Source: Clostridia bacterium (GTDB lineage Bacteria; Bacillota; Clostridia; Oscillospirales; Acutalibacteraceae). From it: a stretch of DNA of 64,000 nt. Location of the stretch: assembly GCA_017399065.1 (NCBI GenBank), contig JAFQEL010000016.1, forward strand, positions 123,267 to 187,266, read 5' to 3'. The notes under the pieces were generated by a model, which searched no databases, was not told the origin of the DNA, and saw only the letters and a program-made list of their open reading frames with translations. A program made the translations under genes and the position numbers. Shown piece by piece: positions 17,919 to 26,085 of the stretch; the stretch's first letter is position 1; every line of letters begins with the position of its first letter.

Positions 17919-18764
17919 TTATTTGTTTTTAAGAAAAATTTCAACTATTTCGTCAATAAGGTTTTCATTCCACGAACCGTAGATATATGATGCCATATCA
18001 GGTTCGGATGACACGATTCCGTCAACGCAGCAGTCAAAAGCCTTGACTGTATCGTACAGATCATCTTCGCAATCCACCCACAGGAGAAGCCCGAGCTTCT
18101 CGGTCTTTTTCACCAATGATTTTGTAAGTTTATCGGATTTGCAGATTATACCGTCCGCTCCGGCTTCAGCAAGCTCTTCAAGTGAAGAATTTGTATCGGA
18201 ATCATATGAACAGAGCAGTGGCGTTTTTCCAAAATATTGTCTGACAACAGGCAATGCATTTTCATCGATTCCAACAATAACCGTACGGTATTGCAAGCCA
18301 AGCTGTTCAATATTAGCCGCAAGTGTACCGAGAGAAGTATATTCACAAAGATTAATCACGAAACCCGTTGCTTCATCTCCGTTCTCAACAATATGAGCAA
18401 GCACCCTTTCGAAAGGCACAGACTCCGGTTTCACACTGTCGAACGAATCCGCAAGATATGCTCTGCCGTCGCGGTCAAAAGCTATATCGAGTTCAACATG
18501 AGACGCATCGCTTTCATATCTGTTACGAAACCAAAGAAACGTATCCGTCTGAGCTGCATTACTGTCGTTGGCTGCAGCAACAGATACGGGGTTGATTATG
18601 TCGCCTGTTTCTTCATCCAAAAACGGATTTGAAGAAAGCATCGAATTTACATGTATTTTCTGAAAAAACGTCAGCGTATCCGTACCTTTGAAGAAAGCAA
18701 GAAATCCGAGCAGAATCAACAAAAGAGCACAGACAGGCAGAGCTATCAACAGCTTTTTATTCAC
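17919..18764 (-). CDS. Membrane-anchored, degenerate glycerophosphodiesterase-like protein
   Basis: The protein has 281 residues and a GTG start after AAAGGAG. A single N-terminal transmembrane helix (about 5-25) anchors an extracellular domain. The strand 'HVELDIAFDRDG' followed by '...YLADSFD', then 'GFVINLCEY' and later barrel strands, matches the GDPD fold. The N-terminal H-R-G and the second catalytic His of active phosphodiesterases are not seen, and the H-x-D of the active site reads A-D-S-F-D. It may bind rather than cleave glycerophosphodiester or teichoic acid-type ligands. It is 19 bp downstream of nahK, so probably the last gene of that unit. Confidence 0.65.
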   Translation of the reverse strand: MNKKLLIALPVCALLLILLGFLAFFKGTDTLTFFQKIHVNSMLSSNPFLDEETGDIINPVSVAAANDSNAAQTDTFLWFRNRYESDASHVELDIAFDRDGRAYLADSFDSVKPESVPFERVLAHIVENGDEATGFVINLCEYTSLGTLAANIEQLGLQYRTVIVGIDENALPVVRQYFGKTPLLCSYDSDTNSSLEELAEAGADGIICKSDKLTKSLVKKTEKLGLLLWVDCEDDLYDTVKAFDCCVDGIVSSEPDMASYIYGSWNENLIDEIVEIFLKNK

Positions 18765-18783
18765 CGTCGGCTCTCCTTTCGTT

Positions 18784-19902
18784 TTATTTGAGATTAGAGT
18801 AAATTGACTGAGTAAGAGAAAGCATATCTACATAAAGATTCTCTATCTCTTCAACAAGCTTGAACTGTGTACGGCAACGATCAAGGTTATGCTCAGGGCG
18901 GCTGATTCTGAAATAAACATCACCGTTGAGATAATCGGTAAGGAAACGTATACCGCACTCAAGAGTCATAAGTTTGCACGAAAACGGAAGATAATAAACC
19001 TCCGTTTCGGTCAGGCTGTCACCGGCAGCAGAAAGATACCCTTCTGTATAGCTGCGGTAAATATCCATATTGAAATTTACCTTGGAAAGGTCTTTTTCAT
19101 CCTCTGCAGCCGTGTTGCCCGCAAAACGCATACTGTCACCGAAATCATAAAGAGAAAGACCGGGCATAACTGTGTCAAGGTCAATTACACAGATTCCCTC
19201 TCCGGTTTTTTTGTCAAAAAGAACGTTATTGAGCTTGGTATCGTTATGAGTTACTCTTACCGGCAACTCACCTTTTTCAAGCAAGTCAAGAAGCACGGAG
19301 CAGTCCTTTTTGCGATTAACGACAAATTCAATCTCCTTCTGTACGCTCGCTGCTCTGCCGGCCTTATCAGCCTTTACTGCAGCTTCAAAGTCCGCGTAGC
19401 GTGAAACCGTGTTGTGGAAATTGGGTATCGTCTCAGCAAGGGTCTCAGCCGGATAATCGGCAAGAATCTTTTGAAATTTGCCAAAAGCTTTACCTGCTTT
19501 ACGGCAGATTTCCGTATTGTCAGGGAAGTTATAGCTTGTTGTATTGATAATATAGTTTATGACACGCCAGTATCTGCCGTCCTTATCGAGATAATACGGC
19601 TTACCGTCGTTGGTATAATAGACTTTAATCGATTCTCGCTTAGGGTTACCTCCCGCAAGCTCAACCTTCTTGCGTACAAAATCGGTAACACCGACATAGT
19701 TTGCCATAAGCACTTCGGGATCTTTGAATACGGCTGTATTGATCTGCTGAAGAACGTAGCATATCTCCGTACCGTCATTGTCAAAACGCAATAGATAAGT
19801 ATTATTTATATGACCGTTATTGAGGGTTGTAAAGTCATAGTATTCACCCTTAAAGGTATAGTTGGCTCTGATTTCGTCAATATCAAAAAGATTGGTTATC
19901 AT
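18784..19902 (-). CDS. nahK: N-acetylhexosamine 1-kinase
   Basis: NahK phosphorylates C1 of N-acetylglucosamine or N-acetylgalactosamine, a step in use of mucin and milk glycans. The protein has 372 residues, near the family's 359. It has the aminoglycoside-phosphotransferase fold: 'GHINNTYL' (30-37), the catalytic loop H-N-D-T-K-L-N-N (219-226, Asp221) and I-D-L-D-T-V-M-P-G (240-248, Asp241 for metal). The run 'DFGDSMRFAGNT..EDEKDLSKV' and the C-terminal 'PEHNLDRCRTQFKLVEE' closely follow the bifidobacterial enzyme as I recall it. No lacto-N-biose phosphorylase or UDP-sugar gene is adjacent, so the source of substrate is unknown. Neighbours are a CBM9-like protein and a GDPD-like protein. 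Confidence 0.88.
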   Translation of the reverse strand: MITNLFDIDEIRANYTFKGEYYDFTTLNNGHINNTYLLRFDNDGTEICYVLQQINTAVFKDPEVLMANYVGVTDFVRKKVELAGGNPKRESIKVYYTNDGKPYYLDKDGRYWRVINYIINTTSYNFPDNTEICRKAGKAFGKFQKILADYPAETLAETIPNFHNTVSRYADFEAAVKADKAGRAASVQKEIEFVVNRKKDCSVLLDLLEKGELPVRVTHNDTKLNNVLFDKKTGEGICVIDLDTVMPGLSLYDFGDSMRFAGNTAAEDEKDLSKVNFNMDIYRSYTEGYLSAAGDSLTETEVYYLPFSCKLMTLECGIRFLTDYLNGDVYFRISRPEHNLDRCRTQFKLVEEIENLYVDMLSLTQSIYSNLK

Positions 19903-19931
19903 GTGTATTATCCTTTCGCGCGACCGTCAAG

Positions 19932-20543
19932 TCACTTATTTTTAAAAAATATTCTGCTAAAAAACTCAGGTCTGTGATAATCCGGAATCGGTGTATCAAC
20001 AGAAAAAAGAGAAGAGTAGTGCGGTGACGAAGTAAGGTCACCACACTTATAGAAATTCGCTCGTATATATTCCGTTTTGTCAACTGAGAAATTTCTGCCG
20101 AAAGCATCGGATATAAGCTTTTCGGGCACAAACAGTTCTGCGCTCCATCCCGAATCAGAAATACGAGCACTTACCTTCGGCTCACATTCGGAAATCTCAC
20201 GCAGAAATATTCTGGAGGCGCGATCATACCCTATTGCGCTGAGATATGCACCGTTCGGGTTTATTTCGAAGTTGATATACCTGTCATCATCAGCAAAAGG
20301 CTGTAGAAAAAATTCCATACAACTGTCATTATAAACAGGGGCGTCTCTTTCGGTAAAAACGGCTCTGGGTGAAGGTTCTTCAGCTTTAAAGCAGACATAC
20401 AGCCCCCGCCCTGAAACGGCACAGAGTGCAACCCTGCTCTCGTAAAAAGCAGGGTATTCTTTTCGCCAGAGATGACAGCGTAAGGCCGAAAACTCAAGCT
20501 CAGATATTTCAGAACGTGACGAAAAAACATATACATTTTTCAT
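19932..20543 (-). CDS. CBM9-like carbohydrate-binding protein
   Basis: The protein has 203 residues without a signal peptide. The core 'APVYNDSCMEFFLQPFADDDRYINFEINPNGAYLSA' region (about 88-125; given here only as landmarks Y-N-D-S-C-x-E-F-F and N-F-E-I-N-P-N-G) is the pattern of CBM9/DOMON-like sugar-binding domains, where such proteins often occur alone next to glycan-use genes. It lies only 2 bp from the upstream lipoprotein gene and 29 bp before nahK, so it is probably co-transcribed with both. Ligand unknown. Confidence 0.7.
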   Translation of the reverse strand: MKNVYVFSSRSEISELEFSALRCHLWRKEYPAFYESRVALCAVSGRGLYVCFKAEEPSPRAVFTERDAPVYNDSCMEFFLQPFADDDRYINFEINPNGAYLSAIGYDRASRIFLREISECEPKVSARISDSGWSAELFVPEKLISDAFGRNFSVDKTEYIRANFYKCGDLTSSPHYSSLFSVDTPIPDYHRPEFFSRIFFKNK

Positions 20544-20545
20544 AT

Positions 20546-21298
20546 TTATCTTGACCTGTATTCTGCCCAGAGACTCTCAAGCGTCCTTCCTGTTTCTTTA
20601 GTCCAGAAATCGCTTTCAAACCACGTAGCGGAAGTAAGAGTTTTATTAGCACGGTAGGTAATATCCACCTGACTTTTTGTTTTTATCCAATGCAGGAAAT
20701 TGGCTCCGACCTCGTCTCCGTCTTCGTAATGACCGCCGCTGTATTTACCGGAAAATTCATAGCCGTAAGCTGAAAATTCAGCTGCAATATAGTAATTGAT
20801 CGAGCTCTTCAGCCATTCAGGTGCGGAGGAATTGTAATCGAGCACGGTCGCGGCAATGTAATATATAATAACACTTGCTTTATCATGATTGTTATTAAAC
20901 CAATTTATGTTTATATTGATGGTATTACCTATAACGTTTGCAGGGTCATCCCTGAGATAAGTCGGGTCAAAATTGAGCGTTATGACAGGCTCATAATACT
21001 CCTTGCCGTACTTGTAATAAATATCGGGATACATTCTGTTAAAAGTATTTATGATATCGGTATACACTTCGCCATCCACAAGATTGCGACTGCCACGAAC
21101 TCTGTAAAGAGCCGTCGGGTCCGTAGCCTCAACACTTGCAACTTCACCTGCATCGGCAAGGCTGTCGTAATAGGAAACTTTTTCATTAAACGAAAGAGTC
21201 GTCTGAGCAGATTCTGACTTATCGGGAGCCGGACCACAGGCACCGAAACAGATAAGAATTACCAAGCTCACAGCTAAAATAAGTGCTGTTTTCTTCAA
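20546..21298 (-). CDS. Lipoprotein with basic-secretory-protein-like domain, active site lost
   Basis: The protein has 250 residues and a TTG start with AGAGGTG seven bases upstream. The signal ends in a lipobox, F-G-A-C (Cys20), so it should be lipidated. The domain at about 105-250 resembles the plant/bacterial basic secretory protein family, a putative metalloprotease fold: 'APEWLKSSINYYIA', 'GANFLHWI' and the C-terminal 'TGRTLESLWAEY'. The H-E-x-x-H expected before 'P-E-W-L' reads Y-Y-I-A-A, and the Glu of 'E-G-I-A-D-Y' is also replaced. It is therefore probably non-catalytic, perhaps glycan- or peptide-binding. Family assignment is moderate. Confidence 0.65.
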   Translation of the reverse strand: MKKTALILAVSLVILICFGACGPAPDKSESAQTTLSFNEKVSYYDSLADAGEVASVEATDPTALYRVRGSRNLVDGEVYTDIINTFNRMYPDIYYKYGKEYYEPVITLNFDPTYLRDDPANVIGNTINININWFNNNHDKASVIIYYIAATVLDYNSSAPEWLKSSINYYIAAEFSAYGYEFSGKYSGGHYEDGDEVGANFLHWIKTKSQVDITYRANKTLTSATWFESDFWTKETGRTLESLWAEYRSR

Positions 21299-21327
21299 CT
21301 TTCACACCTCTTGAAATAAATCGTTAA

Positions 21328-22050
21328 TCAGTTATTGAGAGCTTCCTCGGGAGAAGGAGTGTGCGGACACTCGATTGACGGCTGACGGTAAAGCGGAGCC
21401 GTCCAATGAACAGCATTATTGATAATACGCTGTACTTCAGGAATAAAATATGTAGGATTACTCTCGTGACCCGGCTGGAAATAGAAAACCTTACCGAGAC
21501 CTTTGTTCCAGCAGCAGCCTGAACGAAAAACTTCGCCGCCCTTGAACCAGCCAAGGAAGATCAGCTCATCCGGGGTCGGAATATCGAAACGCTCGCCGTA
21601 CATTTCCTCTTCGGGAATTTCAAAATAATCGCCTACCCCCTGTGCAATCGGGTGAGAAGGCATAATATTCCAAACGCGCTCGCGATCACCCTCACGCCAG
21701 CAGAGTGAACAGGTTGTGCCCATAAGTCTGCGGAAGGGCTTGGAAAAATGCGCCGAATGCAGAGCTATAAAGCCCATACCGCACATTACCTGATTATAAA
21801 CCAACTCGGATATTTCATCGGGCACCTTTTCGTGCGCGCAGTGCCCCCACCAGATAAGTACGTCGGTATCACGGAGTACCTCTTCTGTAAGCTCGTTTAC
21901 GGTGCTGAGAGTTACGGTCTTAACCTCAATATTTTCATCTGTACCGAGGAAATTTGCAATACAGCCGTGAATACCCTTAGGGTATACCGCAGCAATGCTT
22001 TCATCCTCAAGCTCGTGTACATATTCATTGTAAACCGTTACTTTAATCAT
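21328..22050 (-). CDS. ThuA-like trehalose-utilisation family protein
   Basis: The protein has 240 residues, cytoplasmic, with a class I glutamine amidotransferase-like fold. '[14 protein letters not shown]' (about 82-95), '[11 protein letters not shown]' (about 110-120) and '[11 protein letters not shown]' (about 195-205) are ThuA hallmarks. Members are linked to trehalose or other disaccharide use in Rhizobiales, but no trehalose gene is nearby. The protein's reaction is not established. GAGAGGTG precedes the ATG. Confidence 0.85.
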   Translation of the reverse strand: MIKVTVYNEYVHELEDESIAAVYPKGIHGCIANFLGTDENIEVKTVTLSTVNELTEEVLRDTDVLIWWGHCAHEKVPDEISELVYNQVMCGMGFIALHSAHFSKPFRRLMGTTCSLCWREGDRERVWNIMPSHPIAQGVGDYFEIPEEEMYGERFDIPTPDELIFLGWFKGGEVFRSGCCWNKGLGKVFYFQPGHESNPTYFIPEVQRIINNAVHWTAPLYRQPSIECPHTPSPEEALNN

Positions 22051-22127
22051 AACTCAAACACCTCTCCGATTATTTCATCTTATTCTTGTATTTTACTTTA
22101 TATTTGCGATTTAGTCAATAAGCAATA

Positions 22128-22171
22128 TAATTAAAAAGAGGCACGCTGCTATGTGCAACTTTGCCTCTTTT
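22128..22171 (-). terminator. Intrinsic terminator after pdaA-like gene
   Basis: AAAAAGAGGCA (22133-22143) pairs with TGCCTCTTTT (22162-22171), followed on the minus strand by TTTTTAATT. It begins 4 bp after the deacetylase stop codon. Confidence 0.75.
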
Positions 22172-22174
22172 CGG

Positions 22175-23254
22175 TTATTTAGGTAATTGAGTAAGCGGCT
22201 TGAACACGTAGCCCTGAGAAAGTGCGTAGTCAATAATATCGCCGAGTGCCGCCGCATTATCTGCAGAAACGGAGTGGAGCAGAATTATCGCACCGGGATG
22301 AAGCCTCGCGGTTACGGTATTGAAAGCGTAATCCTTGCCCTTCTGCGCCGAAGTGTCCCAATCGGAATAAGCAAGTGACCAGAAAACACTCTTATAGCCG
22401 AGCGACTGCACAAGGTCAAGCGCACTGTCACTGTACGCACCCTCGGGGAAGCGGAAATACGGCGAAGAATAGCCATAATTTTTACGCAAATGATTCTCGA
22501 CCGACTGTATCTCTTCAGCCATTCTTGTGCGATCTATTTTGCTGAAATTCGGGTGATTATCGGAGTGGTTACCGACAATGTGACCCTCTTTTATCATACG
22601 TGTTATCAGCTTCGGCTCAGCCTTGATATGGTCGAGCGTACAGAAAAATGCCGCACTGACATTCTTCTCCTTAAGCACATCAAGCACATCGTACGTATAT
22701 CCGTTTTCATAGCCGCAGTCAAAGGTGAGATAGAGCACCTTTTCGGTTGATTTTGTATCATAAGTTACGGCATTGAAGCCCTTTGAGTCAAAGTATTTCT
22801 GCGAATCAACGCTTATCTGATGCGGCTTTGAGTTTTTAGCCACACCGAAACTGTGGTTGATTGCCGAGGTTGAAAGCCCCCTGCTGTTTGACGGGTCATT
22901 GACACTGAAATTCACAGCAGGCAAAGGCATATAGCCGGTATATGTGCCTGCGGATGCACTCGGCGCACCCGTAACACTCTCAGCCTTAAAGGCCGGATTT
23001 TTGTAAGTCGGCTTCGCTGTTGTCGGCACGGGCTTAGCCGTAGTCGGAGGCACGGTAGTTGCAGGCAAAGCCGTTGACGGCGCAACGGTTACATCAGTCG
23101 GCTTGTTTGCAACGCCTACCGTTGTATTTTCAATTTCTGGCACGGTTTCACTCGCACCTTCGGTTCCGAAAAGCAAATCTTTATTGGCAACAAATATTCC
23201 CGCGGCAGCCGCCAGTAAAACTACGCTGACAGCTATAAGTGCATATTTTTTCAT
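22175..23254 (-). CDS. pdaA: PdaA-type polysaccharide deacetylase
   Basis: PdaA removes the N-acetyl group from muramic acid in peptidoglycan, which is needed for muramic delta-lactam in spore cortex. The protein has 359 residues: an N-terminal anchor (4-22), a Thr/Pro/Val linker (about 40-85) and a NodB-type domain from about 145. The metal site is seen as T-F-D (Asp179) and N-H-S-D-N-H-P (His230 and His234). 'YLTFDCGYENGYT' and the late 'HPGAIILLHSVS' are PdaA-like. The linker is longer than in B. subtilis PdaA. Other members act in lysozyme resistance, so a vegetative role remains possible. Confidence 0.85.
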   Translation of the reverse strand: MKKYALIAVSVVLLAAAAGIFVANKDLLFGTEGASETVPEIENTTVGVANKPTDVTVAPSTALPATTVPPTTAKPVPTTAKPTYKNPAFKAESVTGAPSASAGTYTGYMPLPAVNFSVNDPSNSRGLSTSAINHSFGVAKNSKPHQISVDSQKYFDSKGFNAVTYDTKSTEKVLYLTFDCGYENGYTYDVLDVLKEKNVSAAFFCTLDHIKAEPKLITRMIKEGHIVGNHSDNHPNFSKIDRTRMAEEIQSVENHLRKNYGYSSPYFRFPEGAYSDSALDLVQSLGYKSVFWSLAYSDWDTSAQKGKDYAFNTVTARLHPGAIILLHSVSADNAAALGDIIDYALSQGYVFKPLTQLPK

Positions 23255-23339
23255 ATCTTCTGTCTCCTTCCGCTATATATGTTAGCGGCAAGAAATGCCG
23301 CTCTTTTACATTATACTACATTTTTTTCAATAATGGAAG

Positions 23340-23513
23340 CTATTTCATCATTCCCTGAAAACTGTCCATCATTGTACCGAAGGTCTTCATTGCCTTCATA
23401 GCGTTTTTTCTGGTCTGCTTTTTGAGCGACGGGTTCATCATTGCCGAGCCTATTGCCGCAGCGGCACCGCCTGCAATCATACCGAGAGCTACCTTTGACG
23501 CTGTTGATTTCAT
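23340..23513 (-). CDS. Small membrane-associated protein
   Basis: The protein has 57 residues from the ATG at 23513, which has GAGGTG upstream; a GTG three codons earlier overlaps that site. A Gly/Ala-rich hydrophobic segment (about 9-26) is followed by a basic, Met-rich tail with two 'MKxMKTF'-like stretches. It resembles small YtxH-like proteins only in composition. It is transcribed in the same direction as pdaA and divergently from the pyridoxal kinase gene. Confidence 0.6.
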   Translation of the reverse strand: MKSTASKVALGMIAGGAAAAIGSAMMNPSLKKQTRKNAMKAMKTFGTMMDSFQGMMK

Positions 23514-23600
23514 TTTTATCACCTCACTAAACTTTAAGAATTGATATTATTTTTAGCTTTTTGATGCAATAAAAACGGGTGAAGTTAATGGAAGAAAAGC

Positions 23601-23630
23601 TTGATATCATCCTTTGCTTTGTGATATAAT
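23601..23630 (+). promoter_or_regulatory. Promoter for pdxK-trmL
   Basis: TTGATA (23601-23606), an 18-bp spacer and TATAAT (23625-23630) stand 32 bp before the chosen pyridoxal kinase start. Confidence 0.65.
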
Positions 23631-23662
23631 ATTTTGGTAATTTTTTAAAAACGGTGATGAAA

Positions 23663-24511
23663 ATGGAAAGAATAAACCGTGTGCTCGCAATTCATGATAT
23701 TTCAGGCTTCGGCAAGTGCTCATTAACAGTAGCACTGCCCGTAATTTCAGCCTGCGGTATTGAAACAACAGTTATGCCTACAGCCGTGCTTTCTACTCAT
23801 ACGGGCGGCTTCACAGGCTACACCTGGCGTGATCTGACGGCTGATATGCAGCCTATGGCAGACCATTGGAAAAGCATAAATATCGGATTTGATGCAATAT
23901 ATTCAGGCTATCTCGGCTCGTTTGAGCAGATTGAAATCGTCAAGAGCATAGTCAAAGATTTCAAAGAAGAAAACAGCTTCTTTATCTGTGACCCTGCAAT
24001 GGCTGACCACGGCAAAATGTACGCTCTTTTCGATATGGATTTCGCAAAGAAAATGGCTGAACTTTGCTCAATGGCAGACATTATTGTACCCAACTTTACC
24101 GAAGCTGCATTTATGACCGGAGAAGAGTACAAAGAAGGACCTTACACAAAAGAATATGTTGAAAATATGCTCAATAAACTCTCCGCACTCGGTCCGAAAA
24201 AGATTGTGCTGACAGGCGTGTATTTTGACAGTGATAACCTCGGATGTGCCTGCTACGATAGCGGAAAAATCGACTACATTATGATGCCCCGACTTGAGGG
24301 CGTTTACCACGGCACAGGCGATGTTTTTGCAAGCTCGCTGTGCGGTGCACTGATGTGCGGAAAAAGCTTAAACAAAGCAACTGAAATTGCCGAAAAATTC
24401 ACCTGCGGCTGTATTGAGCGTACACTTAAATACACACCCGACGTGCGTTACGGAGTAGCGTTTGAGGGCGAATTGCCAAAGCTTATAAAGGAGCTCGGTC
24501 TCTATGAATAA
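23663..24511 (+). CDS. pdxK: Pyridoxal (pyridoxamine/pyridoxine) kinase
   Basis: The enzyme phosphorylates vitamin B6 vitamers in the salvage of pyridoxal phosphate. The protein has 282 residues from the ATG at 23663; GGTGA sits five bases before it, and the earlier GTG and ATG codons overlap that site. Ribokinase-fold features are 'HDISGFGKCSLT' near the start, 'DPAMADHGKMY' (about 110-120), 'VPNFTEA' and the phosphate/catalytic loop G-T-G-D-V-F-A (about 217-223). The Asp of G-T-G-D is the catalytic base. It overlaps trmL by 8 bp, so the two are translationally linked. Confidence 0.88.
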   Translation: MERINRVLAIHDISGFGKCSLTVALPVISACGIETTVMPTAVLSTHTGGFTGYTWRDLTADMQPMADHWKSINIGFDAIYSGYLGSFEQIEIVKSIVKDFKEENSFFICDPAMADHGKMYALFDMDFAKKMAELCSMADIIVPNFTEAAFMTGEEYKEGPYTKEYVENMLNKLSALGPKKIVLTGVYFDSDNLGCACYDSGKIDYIMMPRLEGVYHGTGDVFASSLCGALMCGKSLNKATEIAEKFTCGCIERTLKYTPDVRYGVAFEGELPKLIKELGLYE

Positions 24512-25013
24512 AAATACACTCAACATAGTGCTCATCGAGCCCGAAATACCGCAGAATACGGGCAACATAGCACGCACCTGCGCGGCTACAGGTGCAAAAC
24601 TTCACCTTGTTGAGCCGATGGGTTTCAAGGTGGACGACAAGAAATTAAAGCGTGCCGGACTCGATTACTGGCACCTGCTCGACATTACATATTACAAGGA
24701 TACGGCGGACTTTTTTAAAAAGAATAAAGATGGAAATTTCTTTTATTTTTCAACAAAAGCTACTCACCGCCACACCGATGTCACCTATCCCGATAATACT
24801 TACCTCGTATTCGGCAAAGAGACCAAGGGATTGCCCGAAGAATTGCTCAAGGCAAACCCCGAAAAATGCGTAAGAATACCGATGATAAACGACTCTGCGG
24901 CAAGAAGCCTCAACCTTTCAAATTCCGCCGCAATAGGCGTTTACGAGGTGCTCAGACAGTGGGATTACCCCGAATTATTATGCGAAGGCAAACTGACAAA
25001 ATACGAATGGTGA
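24504..25013 (+). CDS. trmL: tRNA (cytidine/uridine(34)-2'-O)-methyltransferase
   Basis: TrmL methylates the ribose of the wobble nucleotide in tRNA-Leu isoacceptors with S-adenosylmethionine. The protein has 169 residues, close to the usual 157-165, and is a minimal SPOUT enzyme. 'IEPEIPQNTGNIARTCAATG' contains the N-x-x-N-x-x-R-T motif 1 Arg; 'LVFGKETKGLPEE' and 'RIPMINDSAARSLNLSNSAA' give motifs 2 and 3 of the trefoil knot. It overlaps pdxK by 8 bp. A palindromic repeat begins 68 bp after it. Confidence 0.92.
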   Translation: MNKNTLNIVLIEPEIPQNTGNIARTCAATGAKLHLVEPMGFKVDDKKLKRAGLDYWHLLDITYYKDTADFFKKNKDGNFFYFSTKATHRHTDVTYPDNTYLVFGKETKGLPEELLKANPEKCVRIPMINDSAARSLNLSNSAAIGVYEVLRQWDYPELLCEGKLTKYEW

Positions 25014-25081
25014 AATTCAGCATTACAGACAGAAAGTATTTTTAGATTATCAATTTATATCGCTTTCATTGAGAGCAAATG

Positions 25082-25149
25082 TAGGGAACGCTCTTGAGCG
25101 TTCCGCTATGTTATATCAAACCTTAGAGAAGGGTCGAGACCCTTCCCTA
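25082..25149. repeat. 68-bp palindromic MITE-like repeat, copy 2
   Basis: The ends are TAGGGAA and TTCCCTA (perfect 7-bp inverted repeats). Inside are two near-perfect hairpins: GGAACGCTC/GAGCGTTCC with a TT loop, and GAAGGGTC/GACCCTTC with a GA loop. Length and arrangement equal the copy at 13622-13689. It contributes an apparent N-terminal extension to the next gene that should not be annotated as protein. Confidence 0.78.
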
Positions 25150-25188
25150 AGGTACTATTATACATTGATAAAAGCTGAGGATGAAACT

Positions 25189-26085
25189 ATGAACAAGAAT
25201 GCAGCAATCAAATTCATTTTACAAAATGCACGACCTCTTGAATTGGCTGTCTACAAATACTTCTTTGAAAACGAATCAAATCAAGCTGTTGTTGAGGAGC
25301 TTTTAAAATTTCAAAATCCCGACGGCGGTTTTGGTAATGCTATCGAGCCGGATTTTTTCAATCCCAATTCATCTCCCATTGCAACAAACGATGCGATAAT
25401 TACTCTTCATCGCATTAATGGAATTAACAAAGACTCGGATATCGTAAAAGGAATTGTCAGATATCTTGAATCTCACGATTCCTTTGATGAAGATAAAAAG
25501 CGTTGGTTATTTGCGATAGACAGTAATAGAGATTATCCGCACGCGATATGGTGGGAGAAAAAAGGTGACGGTATCAGCGGATTTAATCCGTCAATATCGT
25601 TGGCGGCATTTTTGATTTGCTACAGTAATCGCGCTTCTCTTTATGAAGAAATCATAAAAGAAGGATTTGAATATCTTGAAACAGCCGAAGAAATAAGCGG
25701 CGATTCATTGAAATGTTTTCTGCTTACATACGAGCTTTTAAAGACTAACAGTATAACTGATGTTATTGATTTGGAACATTTCAAAGATTTGTTGTATAAA
25801 GCTATTGATAATTCCATATGCAAAGATATTGAAAAATACGGTGTTGAATATGTACCGATGCCATCCGACTTTTTCTCCGGTACTTATTCGGAATTTATTA
25901 CATCTGAAACAAAAACTCTGATATCTGCAGAAAAAGATGTTTTAGGTAAACTGCAAATGGAAGACGGAGGATTTGATATTACCTGGAAATGGTATACTCC
26001 GTACCCTGAATTTGAACAGGCAAGAGCTTGGTGGCGTCCTCGAATTACTGTTGAAAAGCTTCTTTTTAACGAGGTACAGATATGA
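25189..26085 (+). CDS. Toroid-fold (prenyltransferase/squalene-cyclase-like) protein of unknown function
   Basis: The protein has 298 residues from the ATG at 25189, which has GAGG eight bases upstream; a 40-codon extension runs through the palindromic repeat and was rejected. 'LLKFQNPDGGFGNAIEPDF' (about 37-55) and 'KLQMEDGGFD' (about 251-260) are the Gly-Gly-Phe repeat type seen in alpha/alpha-toroid proteins. There is no D-x-D-D of terpene cyclases. The C-terminus has 'WKWYTPYPEFEQARAWWRP', and many Trp residues could line a pocket. It is cytoplasmic. It overlaps the methyltransferase gene by 4 bp (ATGA), so the two products probably act together. Function unknown. Confidence 0.75.
   Translation: MNKNAAIKFILQNARPLELAVYKYFFENESNQAVVEELLKFQNPDGGFGNAIEPDFFNPNSSPIATNDAIITLHRINGINKDSDIVKGIVRYLESHDSFDEDKKRWLFAIDSNRDYPHAIWWEKKGDGISGFNPSISLAAFLICYSNRASLYEEIIKEGFEYLETAEEISGDSLKCFLLTYELLKTNSITDVIDLEHFKDLLYKAIDNSICKDIEKYGVEYVPMPSDFFSGTYSEFITSETKTLISAEKDVLGKLQMEDGGFDITWKWYTPYPEFEQARAWWRPRITVEKLLFNEVQI

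Noticed and set aside
25069..25188. N-terminal extension of the toroid-fold protein
   Set aside because: It is translated palindromic repeat sequence, and a better start with GAGG occurs at 25189.
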